Shown here in pieces: positions 21,425-30,390 of a stretch of 64,000 bases of DNA. Source of the DNA: Pseudomonadales bacterium (GTDB lineage Bacteria > Pseudomonadota > Gammaproteobacteria > Pseudomonadales > Azotimanducaceae). The notes under the pieces are model-generated. The model saw nothing but the letters and a program-made list of their open reading frames with translations. It was not told the DNA's origin and ran no database searches. The stretch is taken from positions 61,055-125,054 of the forward strand of contig JAHRVQ010000016.1 in the NCBI GenBank assembly GCA_019090615.1, read 5' to 3'. Every line of letters starts with the position of its first letter. The stretch's first letter is position 1. Both the position numbers and the translations under genes were made by a program.

Positions 21425-22717
21425 TTAGCCAGCATATTTTTTCATCGTCCTGATGAAACGAGCTGGCTCAAAGTTGTTCTCGTCTTCCAGCGTTTTATAC
21501 ACTGTATCTAACCATCTGGCATATCGACTTCGATCACTTGTGACACCAAGCAGCATATCAATCGCTAATACTGCCTGCTCTGCACTGACGTAATCTTTAA
21601 GTTTACCTGAGGCCGCTAATCGCACCACCGATGCTGCCAATTTGCTGGACATGGCGCCCAGATCCTGGGATTCAAGCTTTCCATCAACAGCATTTATTAG
21701 CTTCATGAGCCGATTGATGCCCTTCGCTACATCATCACCATTTGCCACTGACGTATGGAGTTGTTTTAAAGCGGCCTTAATTTGCCGGCCCTTACCTGGA
21801 TCAACTACACCAGCAATAGCAATTAACATTACAAAATTGGCATCATTAAGACGTACACTACCAGGTGGAAGGTCAGATCGATCAGACGCAGCCCATTTCT
21901 TATCCGCCATTGAATGATGACAGGCATGGCAATCAAAGAGTGCTAATTCTGGAAACAGGCCTCTCGACTTCAAACGGTCACGAATCAGGTGTAAAGTCTG
22001 TCTGGCACTTTCTAGCTGTCCAATGGACCACAGCTCAACACTGGAGCCGTGCCATTTAGCTTCGCTATAATCTGCGTCAACTACATAGTGAGCAGGTTGG
22101 AGCACCCCAAAGGAATCTAACTCGAAAGTAACTCTGGGGTGACCGGCACCCATAATATCGTGACTGGCCATTTTTTTAGCCGTCCCCATATGACAGGAAA
22201 GACATAACCTGGCTCTTGCATGTGGATCATCCGTAGGATAAAGGCCTGCCTGTAAAGTTTCAGCTCTTGAGGCATTGCGGTCAATATGAATTGATATATA
22301 TTTCTCGGCCCCACCATGACAGGCTTCACATCCTATCCCATCGTCAAGTTGAAATTTCTTCCCGCGTTGATTCAAAGCAACATTATCAGCATGACAATCC
22401 AGGCACATCTTTGCTTCATGAGCATTTTTTAAGCCCAATTTACGGGCGATTTGTTTGGACTCTGCCGTTAACAAGGTTTGATAGGCAATCCTGTGACGGT
22501 CCCGTTTGGACCAGATAACGTATTCATTTTGCGCAATAGCAGTGCCCTTCCGAGTATTTACTGAACCGTGACATGTGCCAGATGCACAACTAGCAACACC
22601 AAGATGTTGCTCTTCAGCGTATTGCGGGAGCTCAGAGTCTGCCTGAGCACTGGCGAAAATAGTCGCTGATAAAAATACAACCCCTGTAATTATCAGTTTA
22701 ATCACATGTTGAACCAT
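21425..22717 (-). CDS. Periplasmic pentahaem cytochrome c (c554-like)
   Basis: Start chosen at the ATG at 22717, two bases after the stop of the upstream decahaem gene; it yields a clean signal peptide (residues 1-25, VIKLIITGVVFLSATIFASAQA). The longer frame from 22768 adds 17 charged residues. The protein (430 aa) has four CXXCH motifs (CLDCH, CEACH, CLSCH, CHACH) plus one expanded CX4CH site (CASGTCHG), making five covalent haems. The arrangement resembles cytochrome c554-like proteins. The C-terminal about 170 residues are helical and haem-free. Last gene of the multihaem locus; probably a soluble periplasmic electron shuttle or a small oxidoreductase. The substrate is unknown. Confidence 0.85.
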   Translation of the reverse strand: MVQHVIKLIITGVVFLSATIFASAQADSELPQYAEEQHLGVASCASGTCHGSVNTRKGTAIAQNEYVIWSKRDRHRIAYQTLLTAESKQIARKLGLKNAHEAKMCLDCHADNVALNQRGKKFQLDDGIGCEACHGGAEKYISIHIDRNASRAETLQAGLYPTDDPHARARLCLSCHMGTAKKMASHDIMGAGHPRVTFELDSFGVLQPAHYVVDADYSEAKWHGSSVELWSIGQLESARQTLHLIRDRLKSRGLFPELALFDCHACHHSMADKKWAASDRSDLPPGSVRLNDANFVMLIAIAGVVDPGKGRQIKAALKQLHTSVANGDDVAKGINRLMKLINAVDGKLESQDLGAMSSKLAASVVRLAASGKLKDYVSAEQAVLAIDMLLGVTSDRSRYARWLDTVYKTLEDENNFEPARFIRTMKKYAG

Positions 22718-22719
22718 TC

Positions 22720-25700
22720 TTATTCCGCCCGTTCGTCTACTTTTGGAGGATCGTCTGTCACAAACCATGGCTTACCATCCCTGGTTAAATACAACCGTTT
22801 CATATCGGCTTCATGTAAAGGCCCTGAACCTACACGACTGAACACTGCGACCTGTCCCCCTGTCTCGTCAACAGCCCTGTCTCTCTCTAACCCACGAGAT
22901 AAGGATAATGCTGGCTTAGCCGTTTTATAGTGAGCAATCGTTTCAGGTTTAGGTTCTGGACTAAAACCATAATAACGTGGTTGCGATTCAGGTGATGTCA
23001 GCTGTAGAACCTTTAGCCCGCCTACGCCATCGGCAACATACCCAATTAAACTCGCATTGGTTGTTGCAACAACAATATCCTGAGCATCAACAATACCCTC
23101 GTTATGTACCATGTATGTAGACAGTCTAGTTGGATCTGTGACATCCACGATATAAATCCCTTCATCCCCTGCAGCAACATAAGCGTAGGTCCTGGCAATG
23201 GACATTTTCTGGGCATTTTTTATCTGGATAGTATTGTCGGGTATTACCGCAGCATTTTCAGGATCAGTTACATCAATGACTTTTAGACCTTCAGCATCTG
23301 TTACAAACAAGAACCTAAATTGTAGAGCCACTGATTTAACCCCGTCCAAACTAACCGTTGTAATATGACGCGGGTTCAAAGGGTCATCCAGATCAACAAT
23401 TGCTACACCCTGTTTAACAGCCACGTAAGCAATATGTCCGCCAACCACTAAATGTTGTGCGCCATCCAGAACGCCGCCGTCATTCCAGGTGATTGCTCTT
23501 TCTAAAAAGTTATTTCTTGGTTCACCATCACTTAAAGTATCAACATTGGTCAGAATTAATCCCTCAATTGAATCCGTTATAAGCGCGTAGTTATAGATAG
23601 GGTGGGTTGGCCGTTCCTGATTTGTGATTCGCATCAAATCACCAACATTACGCTCTGGCGCAATGGGTTGAGTGGTCAATAGTGAAACACAGGTAGCATT
23701 TTCTGACGGAATATTTGTATTCTGGCCATGTTTTGACGCTGGCGCAGTTATTATTCTTTGGCTAATACCCTTATTAGCAATCGACGCAACATCATAAACC
23801 ACCAGGCCTTTTTCCCCCGCTGCAGCAAATAAATATTCCCCTCGTAGCTGGATACAGTTAACCGAACCAGATCTATGGCTATGACCCGTTTCTAGCGCTT
23901 CATCAGCGGCCTTATGTTTCGCGTAATAGTCGGGGTAAACGTACTTCTGTAGATAACTGCCAATCACCGCCTGGGGCTCATCCCATTCAGTGACCTGCAC
24001 CGCTTCCACCGAGCCATCACCACCCAGATACGCGTGATAACCAATGAAGTCGATAAAGTTTGTACCAAACCCCATGGTCTGAGCAATAATCGCATTATTG
24101 TTACTTTTTTCATCAAGATGGCAATCGGAACAAACTCGGGTTTCGGTTTTCCTCACCGTATGTGCAAAATGTGGATTTATTGCTTGTGAGCTATAACCAC
24201 TCGATGAAATTGGCGGTTGTTGAACGTAGATTTTTTCCCGATTCGTATTCGTTGAAGATAACACTAAGCCTGAAGTTGAACGTAAAGGTGCAATCCTTCC
24301 GCCGTTTACGTTACCTCGCCTGCCCAGCATAAATATCTGATCACGCACTACCTGCGGGTTATAGCTTGCATAATTCCGCGTTTCGCCGCCTTCGTAATGC
24401 AGTCTTTCAGTTTTCCAGTTCGCTTCAATGGGCAAATGGCATCCACCACAACTGGTAGTCCACGACTGGTGACAGGTATAACACTCCATACTGTCATAAC
24501 CATGTGCCCTTTCATCTACAGGTACATCGTCACCCCATTGTTGGGAATTGGCGTCCCGACGCATGGTTTTTGCCCTGGCAGCCTTCTGATTATAACCCGC
24601 ATGATTGGGATCAACCGAATCCTTAACCAGACTCAACTGCCACTCTTTATCATCCCACAACAATGACCTCTGATATAGTTTACCGTCTCGCCAACTAAAC
24701 CTTTTTTTACCATCAGGGTTGCGTATCAAACTTAGGTCAGTTCCGCCAGGTGGTGCAGCTGGCCCAGATGTCCTTAGGGTTGGATATTCATCGGCAGTAC
24801 CATGGCAATCAACGCAATCAATTTCCACGGCATTGGCGACTTCACCATAAATATGTCCGTTACCATGATTATCCTGGGAAAAATGACAGTCTACACAGTG
24901 CATGCCAACATCCAGATGAATTGAAGACATATGTACGGCTTTATCGAATTTTTCCGGATCTTCAGGGTCAACAATCTCTCCTTCGGCATCAAGCAAATTG
25001 CCCTTTCTATCCTTTTTGAATACGGCTCTAAAATTCCAGCCATGGCCATGGTAATCAGCAAACTGAGTGTTTTCCATCTCGGGATTTTTTTCTGAAACAC
25101 TGCGTAAGAACTCCTGATCTGACCAGAGCCCACGGACCGCCGCGCCTTCAGGGTTATGTTTGTTTATATCGTGCATTTCTTTGTCACTTGGATAGCGTTG
25201 TTCTTTAGGAAACATTCTTGGCGCGTCTGATTCATAATCCCACATGGTATAACCAAGAAATGTATTCACGAACATATTCGGTTGATGCATATGACATGAC
25301 ATACATTGGGCCGTAGGAATACTTCGTGTGAAGGTATGCTTTATTGGGTGTCCTTCTTCTTTACTAGATATCGTCGGGTCTTGTGTTTGCGTTTTCCCTG
25401 TATGACCGAACTTTCCGTAAGGGCCAGAGTGACGAGGATCACGATCATTGGCATAAACTACGTGACAGGATCCACACCCAGACGTGCGGTAATCACCCGG
25501 ATTATCGTTGGTCCCTAAAAACCACATTAAAGGATCATTTAGCCGGGTTTTGTGCAAATTTAATACGGGCACGGAAATTCTGCCCCCAGTACCAGGGCCA
25601 CGGTTAGATTGCTTAAAGTCAGGTCTACCTGGCTCCTCAAGCCGCTGTATTAATCCCAGCGCGTTAGGCAGTCCCGTTTCGGGAAATAGATTAGTAAGAT

Positions 25701-26442
25701 TTCGCCCACCGCGTTCAAATACCCTGAAAATATCACCTGGCGGTACCGTTTCCCATGCTGGCAAAGGATAGAGTATGGGCAATATGCCTTTATCAATCCA
25801 CGCCTGCTCAGGGTCTTTCAGCGGTGGGCCCTGAATTGCATTTGCGCCGCCATCTGGATCATAAGCCTCACCCAATATGTATTTCTTAAAGGGCAGCACA
25901 TTATTCGCATAACTGGCAGCACCAAATAGCAGGGCACCAGAGGCCATTATGCTGCGTTTTGCAGCCTGAACTATTTCGAGGTGACACGCACCACATGATT
26001 CCTGTGCAACACGAAGATCAGACGGATTAACAAACCGGACGAATTCTTTTGCTTCACGATTTAAAAGCGCATAACTTGCTTCGGGATTCGCGCTGTTAGG
26101 AAAATGCCAGTCCTCTGGGTATGAAGGCAATACATGCGCTTCTTCAAGCGCCTGATCATGATCCATGCCTGATTTAAAGAAAATGTCCGCATTACCACCA
26201 TGACAATCTACACAACCAAGAATGACACCTTCACTTTGGTGCATACTGAGGCTATCTGTTTCAGTATGACAGGACATACAACCCTGGCTCTTTTGTTCCG
26301 CCTGGGCCACCGATTGTGATTTTGGCGCAGGCGGTATTTCATCGTAATGACGTTCCACGTGCACATGTGAGCTAGACGCGAGCGCAACCCCACTAACAGC
26401 GAGTAGGCCGACAAAAATCCAATATTTGATGAACATCTTCAT
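22720..26442 (-). CDS. Decahaem cytochrome c fused to LVIVD-type beta-propeller repeats
   Basis: 1240 aa with a signal peptide (residues 1-22, IFVGLLAVSGVALA). Ten CXXCH motifs are spread over the first about 780 residues (CMSCH at 55-59, two CVDCH pairs, CGACH, CGSCH, a second CMSCH, CYTCH, CGGCH, CSDCH). The C-terminal about 350 residues contain five LVIVD-like propeller blades, for example AYVAVKQGVAIVDLDDPLNP and AYVAAGDEGIYIVDVTDP. The exported decahaem domain with a surface-type propeller suggests an outer-membrane or extracellular electron-transfer protein. It lies between the beta-barrel gene and the pentahaem gene, 20 and 2 nt away. The terminal reductase or oxidase substrate cannot be inferred. 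Confidence 0.88.
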   Translation of the reverse strand: MKMFIKYWIFVGLLAVSGVALASSSHVHVERHYDEIPPAPKSQSVAQAEQKSQGCMSCHTETDSLSMHQSEGVILGCVDCHGGNADIFFKSGMDHDQALEEAHVLPSYPEDWHFPNSANPEASYALLNREAKEFVRFVNPSDLRVAQESCGACHLEIVQAAKRSIMASGALLFGAASYANNVLPFKKYILGEAYDPDGGANAIQGPPLKDPEQAWIDKGILPILYPLPAWETVPPGDIFRVFERGGRNLTNLFPETGLPNALGLIQRLEEPGRPDFKQSNRGPGTGGRISVPVLNLHKTRLNDPLMWFLGTNDNPGDYRTSGCGSCHVVYANDRDPRHSGPYGKFGHTGKTQTQDPTISSKEEGHPIKHTFTRSIPTAQCMSCHMHQPNMFVNTFLGYTMWDYESDAPRMFPKEQRYPSDKEMHDINKHNPEGAAVRGLWSDQEFLRSVSEKNPEMENTQFADYHGHGWNFRAVFKKDRKGNLLDAEGEIVDPEDPEKFDKAVHMSSIHLDVGMHCVDCHFSQDNHGNGHIYGEVANAVEIDCVDCHGTADEYPTLRTSGPAAPPGGTDLSLIRNPDGKKRFSWRDGKLYQRSLLWDDKEWQLSLVKDSVDPNHAGYNQKAARAKTMRRDANSQQWGDDVPVDERAHGYDSMECYTCHQSWTTSCGGCHLPIEANWKTERLHYEGGETRNYASYNPQVVRDQIFMLGRRGNVNGGRIAPLRSTSGLVLSSTNTNREKIYVQQPPISSSGYSSQAINPHFAHTVRKTETRVCSDCHLDEKSNNNAIIAQTMGFGTNFIDFIGYHAYLGGDGSVEAVQVTEWDEPQAVIGSYLQKYVYPDYYAKHKAADEALETGHSHRSGSVNCIQLRGEYLFAAAGEKGLVVYDVASIANKGISQRIITAPASKHGQNTNIPSENATCVSLLTTQPIAPERNVGDLMRITNQERPTHPIYNYALITDSIEGLILTNVDTLSDGEPRNNFLERAITWNDGGVLDGAQHLVVGGHIAYVAVKQGVAIVDLDDPLNPRHITTVSLDGVKSVALQFRFLFVTDAEGLKVIDVTDPENAAVIPDNTIQIKNAQKMSIARTYAYVAAGDEGIYIVDVTDPTRLSTYMVHNEGIVDAQDIVVATTNASLIGYVADGVGGLKVLQLTSPESQPRYYGFSPEPKPETIAHYKTAKPALSLSRGLERDRAVDETGGQVAVFSRVGSGPLHEADMKRLYLTRDGKPWFVTDDPPKVDERAE

Positions 26443-26462
26443 GATTGTATTCTTATTCCCAC

Positions 26463-28289
26463 TTAGTACATAAACACAATATTCGCTAATATCGAATAAG
26501 GTGTATCGGCTTCATTCCCATAGAGATCTTCGAACCCATCTTCTTTGACTAACCCCGCAGCAGATAATCTAACAACGATATTTTGCGTCATAAAAGGCCG
26601 CCATATCATAGACAAAGAAACGTCGTGACCAAAATCTTTAGCAATAGGGCCCTGCTGACGAAGTGCCTCGAGCACTTCAGTTTTATCAAAACGAAAATAA
26701 TTCCAGTTAAAAGACAAGCGTAGTTGCGGCAGCAAGTCTGCATCCCAACCAACACCGATCATCTGTATACCTGGATTAATAAAATTTGATTGCCCCTGCT
26801 CTTTACTAGGCCTTAAAGACGGTAATATGCCATTTCTACCCATCAAAGCGACGCCTCCGCCACCGATTAAGGGAATATTTTGTCTAATAACAAAACTGGT
26901 ATCGGACCCAGCAAATTGCGGATTTTCAAAAATTGCATCAAATCCCTCTGCTTTGCCATCAAAAGGATCATCATCGCCTGAAGCCCAGAGCAACGATAAA
27001 CGCGGTCGAAACCAATCAAAATCCATCGAAGCTTCCGCGGCAATAAAAAAGGCGCGCACTTCGTCCTCCGCAGACCTTAAGCGGGTATTAGTTTGCTCCC
27101 CGTAAGCGTAATACAGGGACGTAGTTATATTTACCCGATCTATATGACCATCACCGCTATATCCAAAGTAGGTGATGTCATAATCTCTAGGCGCTCGCTC
27201 TTCAAATAAAGACGATGGTCTAACAATAAAGCCATTTTTATCATATAGAATACTGCCATCTTCTCTATTTCTGTTATGTATAACAGTAAGCTGAGAGAAA
27301 AAGCCAAGCTTTAGAAAATCCTGCCAATAAACATTAGCAATAAAGACATCATCATCCCTTGGTGACTCGGTGACATCGTTCAAGCCACTGTTGGTATCCT
27401 TTTCAAGCCGCCTGAACCAGGCCAGATTGTATTGGAATTTATTATTGTTCCGAATGCCGAACAGACGCACGCCTAGTTGCGAATCCTGAAACAGAAAACC
27501 CCGGAAATCACTCGAAAATGGCTGAATACCCACCCGTAAACTATCAAAATCAAAACGATCAGAAACATTGCGTAGGTGTTTGTCGACAAATAATGCCTGG
27601 ACACCCATAAATTGATCACGTCTTTTTCGGCCCGAACGCCCACCCTTATCTGGGTCAACATTTAGAATGCCCTTTTCGTCAGCATGAACCTGATTAATAT
27701 TAAACACAGGTGTGAAGCGAAACTCCCAATCTGGTGGACGATAGATTGTATCACCCTTATAAAATACGCTTTCCAGTATCAGGTTCTGAGCAAGTATAAG
27801 CGTTTCCCCTGAGCCTATGGTATCCAGACTGCCTGCTCCGGTAGTGGTGGCAACACCAACGGGGATAGGAAAACGCCTAGGCTCCACAATAGTATCACTG
27901 ATAGCGATAATGCTATAAAACCAGTCATCCTTCCATACAGGCATATCACCCTTTAGAGGATTATGGGCACTATATGGGTCCCATAAATTTGTCGTTATAC
28001 CAACTGCCTCGACAATCCGCCATCGATCAGGGACGGGGGGGCCTAAATCAATAGGGTCTACCCAGGGTACAACCGCTTTACCATCCTTGACAGTTTCGCA
28101 GGCTGGCAATATATAACGATCAACAGGACGACCTGGACGACGTCGCGTTTCAGGCGCCGTACCGTCATCACAATAGATGGACCCTGGTGCAGTATCATCA
28201 TTCGCTAATACCGTTGGAGCAAAGATGCCAGTAGTAGCAAAGATGCCAGTAACAGCAAATAGAGTAACTATGCCGGCTTTAGATACCAT
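26463..28289 (-). CDS. Outer-membrane beta-barrel protein of the multihaem locus
   Basis: 608 aa from the ATG at 28289, which has GAGG six bases upstream inside the end of the lipoprotein gene; the longer frame begins at 28307. Signal peptide at the N-terminus, then a short Cys-containing segment (two cysteines) and a long series of amphipathic beta-strands rich in aromatics (FQYNLAWFRRLEKDTNSGLND, RLSFNWNYFRF), ending in an aromatic residue (VFMY), as expected for BAM-inserted barrels. I do not recognise a named family. By position it could be the porin that lets the cytochromes reach across the outer membrane, as MtrB does. An 18-bp direct duplication lies in the signal-peptide codons (28219-28251). 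Confidence 0.75.
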   Translation of the reverse strand: MVSKAGIVTLFAVTGIFATTGIFAPTVLANDDTAPGSIYCDDGTAPETRRRPGRPVDRYILPACETVKDGKAVVPWVDPIDLGPPVPDRWRIVEAVGITTNLWDPYSAHNPLKGDMPVWKDDWFYSIIAISDTIVEPRRFPIPVGVATTTGAGSLDTIGSGETLILAQNLILESVFYKGDTIYRPPDWEFRFTPVFNINQVHADEKGILNVDPDKGGRSGRKRRDQFMGVQALFVDKHLRNVSDRFDFDSLRVGIQPFSSDFRGFLFQDSQLGVRLFGIRNNNKFQYNLAWFRRLEKDTNSGLNDVTESPRDDDVFIANVYWQDFLKLGFFSQLTVIHNRNREDGSILYDKNGFIVRPSSLFEERAPRDYDITYFGYSGDGHIDRVNITTSLYYAYGEQTNTRLRSAEDEVRAFFIAAEASMDFDWFRPRLSLLWASGDDDPFDGKAEGFDAIFENPQFAGSDTSFVIRQNIPLIGGGGVALMGRNGILPSLRPSKEQGQSNFINPGIQMIGVGWDADLLPQLRLSFNWNYFRFDKTEVLEALRQQGPIAKDFGHDVSLSMIWRPFMTQNIVVRLSAAGLVKEDGFEDLYGNEADTPYSILANIVFMY

Positions 28290-30390
28290 CGCACACCTCA
28301 GTATCATTGCTATTTATAAAGGGAACCTGGGGACAATTAACGTATCGGAGTCGTGAAGACTCACCCGGAATATTGAGCAGATCCGCTCGGATTGCTACTG
28401 GCGCGTTGTGAATACCAGTATTCAATCGTAACCCTGCTCTATGCAGACCAAGGAAGGAAATCATATCATCCTGATCAACACCATCGCCGGATACGCCGAT
28501 GCCTCCGACAAGAATATCATCCCGGTAAATGGGCACACTACCGGGGAAAATCTGGATACCATTGGCAAGATTAGGCACATCTCCCTGCACAGTGAACGGA
28601 TCAACGTCTGCCAAACCGGTATTGCCCAGACAGTTTTGCGCTACATCAGTTGGTACCAGGCCGAATACAAATGCCAGGTGCCGAACAATCGAGTTATAGG
28701 CTAAATCCAGCTGCAACCCAACACTGAAAATACTCCATTCTCCAGGTGGTTTACTCAATGGCCCGGGCTGTCCGGAAGTGGGCCCATCAGGGAAATTGGG
28801 CCGGGATATGTTGCCACCTGCACGATCTGAAAAAGCGACCGGACTACCGCTTGCTTCCAGGGCGTCAGGATTATCAAAAAACAGCTTCGTATCTAACACG
28901 TATCTGGCGAAGGAAGGTGCTGGGCTAGCTAATGTAGCCAGCGCATTAGCATCTATCACACCATCTTGAGGCTCAAGATATAAGGGATCTGGTAAGGCAC
29001 GCAATATATCCGCTGGGGTACTACCACTCGCTCGACCAGTACCTGAAAAAAAAGTTGCCGTGCGCGCTTTCTGCAGAGATACATCCGCGCCAAATACAGG
29101 CCCATCTCGGGTCCGACCCATACCCAGAATAACACCATTTGAATCAACAACAGATATTGTGACCCGTGCCTGGGTCCCTGCTGGCACCCTAATCTGCGCC
29201 CGCGACTGATTCGCTACCCCAATTGCTTCGTTGAGTATCATTTGAACTTCATCAGCCGTTAGACTATTGTCGTTATCGCCTGCAGGGCTATCGGTTGCAC
29301 CAGTGGCCACATATCGGTTGTTATTGTCTTCATCAACAAATACAAATGCATCTAGCGATTGACCGTTGGCATCAAGAAAAACTGCAGGGTCGGCAGCTCG
29401 AATACCGGACGCAGCCTGACCAAAAATTGTTCCTGCTTTTGCGGCTAATGCATCATAATAACCCACCACTTCAACGTAATCGCCAAGCTGGTCATTCTGT
29501 AGCTCTGTAATGCTTCTGGCATCCGCGGGAGTAGATATCAGGTCGGCTACAAATGAATCACTGAATCTCGCCGTTTTACCCACAATGGTTATTACATCAG
29601 CGCGGATATCCAACGGCGCTGCATATCCTTGAGTAGCTGCTGTTGCTATTAATTCATCCAGGTCTATATCGAAGCCAGATATATTTTTATCAAGGCCATA
29701 TATACCATCCGCAATAACACCAACAGCACCAACACTCACGCCATCAATATACAACGGCAAACCACCGGGATCAGCCGCCAGCCCCAGGGGTGAACGATGC
29801 GGCCCTACCGTCGATACCGCACTACTGCTAAACCGTTGGGAAAAATCACTACAGGGTAGTTGACTGAACTGAACGCCAAACAAAGGCCCAGAAGGCACAT
29901 TATCTTCACCTGGGTTAAAATTGCGCTGTATAATCTGGCTTGCCGTTCTAGTTGAAAATGCGTTACCACTGGTGGACAGGTAGGCCCCAGTAACAGCCTT
30001 GGCTATTGACGCCAAAGTGGATGGAATAAAATTAAGATTTTCGAGCCCGCCAACTACCGGCGCACCAATCTTGTCTGTTGACGTGATTGTGGCAAATGCA
30101 TCGGCGTCGGACATTTGGAAAACAGCTAAGACATTCCCAACTCGATCAACCACTGCAATAGTAGCTGCGACGTTACGGACGGTTGCTTCCGCTACTGCCT
30201 GACTAATAATTGTCTCAACATCAATTGCAGACAGAAAACAATTTTCGCCACAATTAGCTGGCGTTCCCCCGCTGGCTGGGTTTGCGACCGCTGTTTGCTC
30301 CGCGGCTAAAGTGCTACCTCCGCCACCGCCACTGCAACCGGAAGCCAGTATCAAAACAAGGCTTAATAACGCGTATATATACCTGCTCAT
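28279..30390 (-). CDS. Lipoprotein with two GlcG/HbpS-type haem-binding domains
   Basis: 703 aa. The N-terminus is a lipoprotein signal (LVLILASGCSGGGGG) with Cys at residue 19. Two related domains follow: the first (about 55-290) carries TIAVVDRVGNVLAVFQMSDADAFA and the second (about 380-680) TISVVDSNGVILGMGRTRDG and VPIYRDDILVGGIGVSGDG. These match the GlcG/HbpS family, whose members bind haem. Only four cysteines besides the lipid Cys are obvious and there is no CXXCH. The start overlaps the FHA-decahaem stop by 4 nt with AAGGAATAAG in front, and the end overlaps the barrel gene. It is probably attached to the outer membrane and could present or protect haem. The role is inference. Confidence 0.8.
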   Translation of the reverse strand: MSRYIYALLSLVLILASGCSGGGGGSTLAAEQTAVANPASGGTPANCGENCFLSAIDVETIISQAVAEATVRNVAATIAVVDRVGNVLAVFQMSDADAFATITSTDKIGAPVVGGLENLNFIPSTLASIAKAVTGAYLSTSGNAFSTRTASQIIQRNFNPGEDNVPSGPLFGVQFSQLPCSDFSQRFSSSAVSTVGPHRSPLGLAADPGGLPLYIDGVSVGAVGVIADGIYGLDKNISGFDIDLDELIATAATQGYAAPLDIRADVITIVGKTARFSDSFVADLISTPADARSITELQNDQLGDYVEVVGYYDALAAKAGTIFGQAASGIRAADPAVFLDANGQSLDAFVFVDEDNNNRYVATGATDSPAGDNDNSLTADEVQMILNEAIGVANQSRAQIRVPAGTQARVTISVVDSNGVILGMGRTRDGPVFGADVSLQKARTATFFSGTGRASGSTPADILRALPDPLYLEPQDGVIDANALATLASPAPSFARYVLDTKLFFDNPDALEASGSPVAFSDRAGGNISRPNFPDGPTSGQPGPLSKPPGEWSIFSVGLQLDLAYNSIVRHLAFVFGLVPTDVAQNCLGNTGLADVDPFTVQGDVPNLANGIQIFPGSVPIYRDDILVGGIGVSGDGVDQDDMISFLGLHRAGLRLNTGIHNAPVAIRADLLNIPGESSRLRYVNCPQVPFINSNDTEVCDGI

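Noticed and set aside
21425..22717. Hydroxylamine oxidoreductase or octahaem tetrathionate reductase
   Set aside because: Only five haem sites are present and no octahaem pattern or catalytic Tyr cross-link motif was seen.
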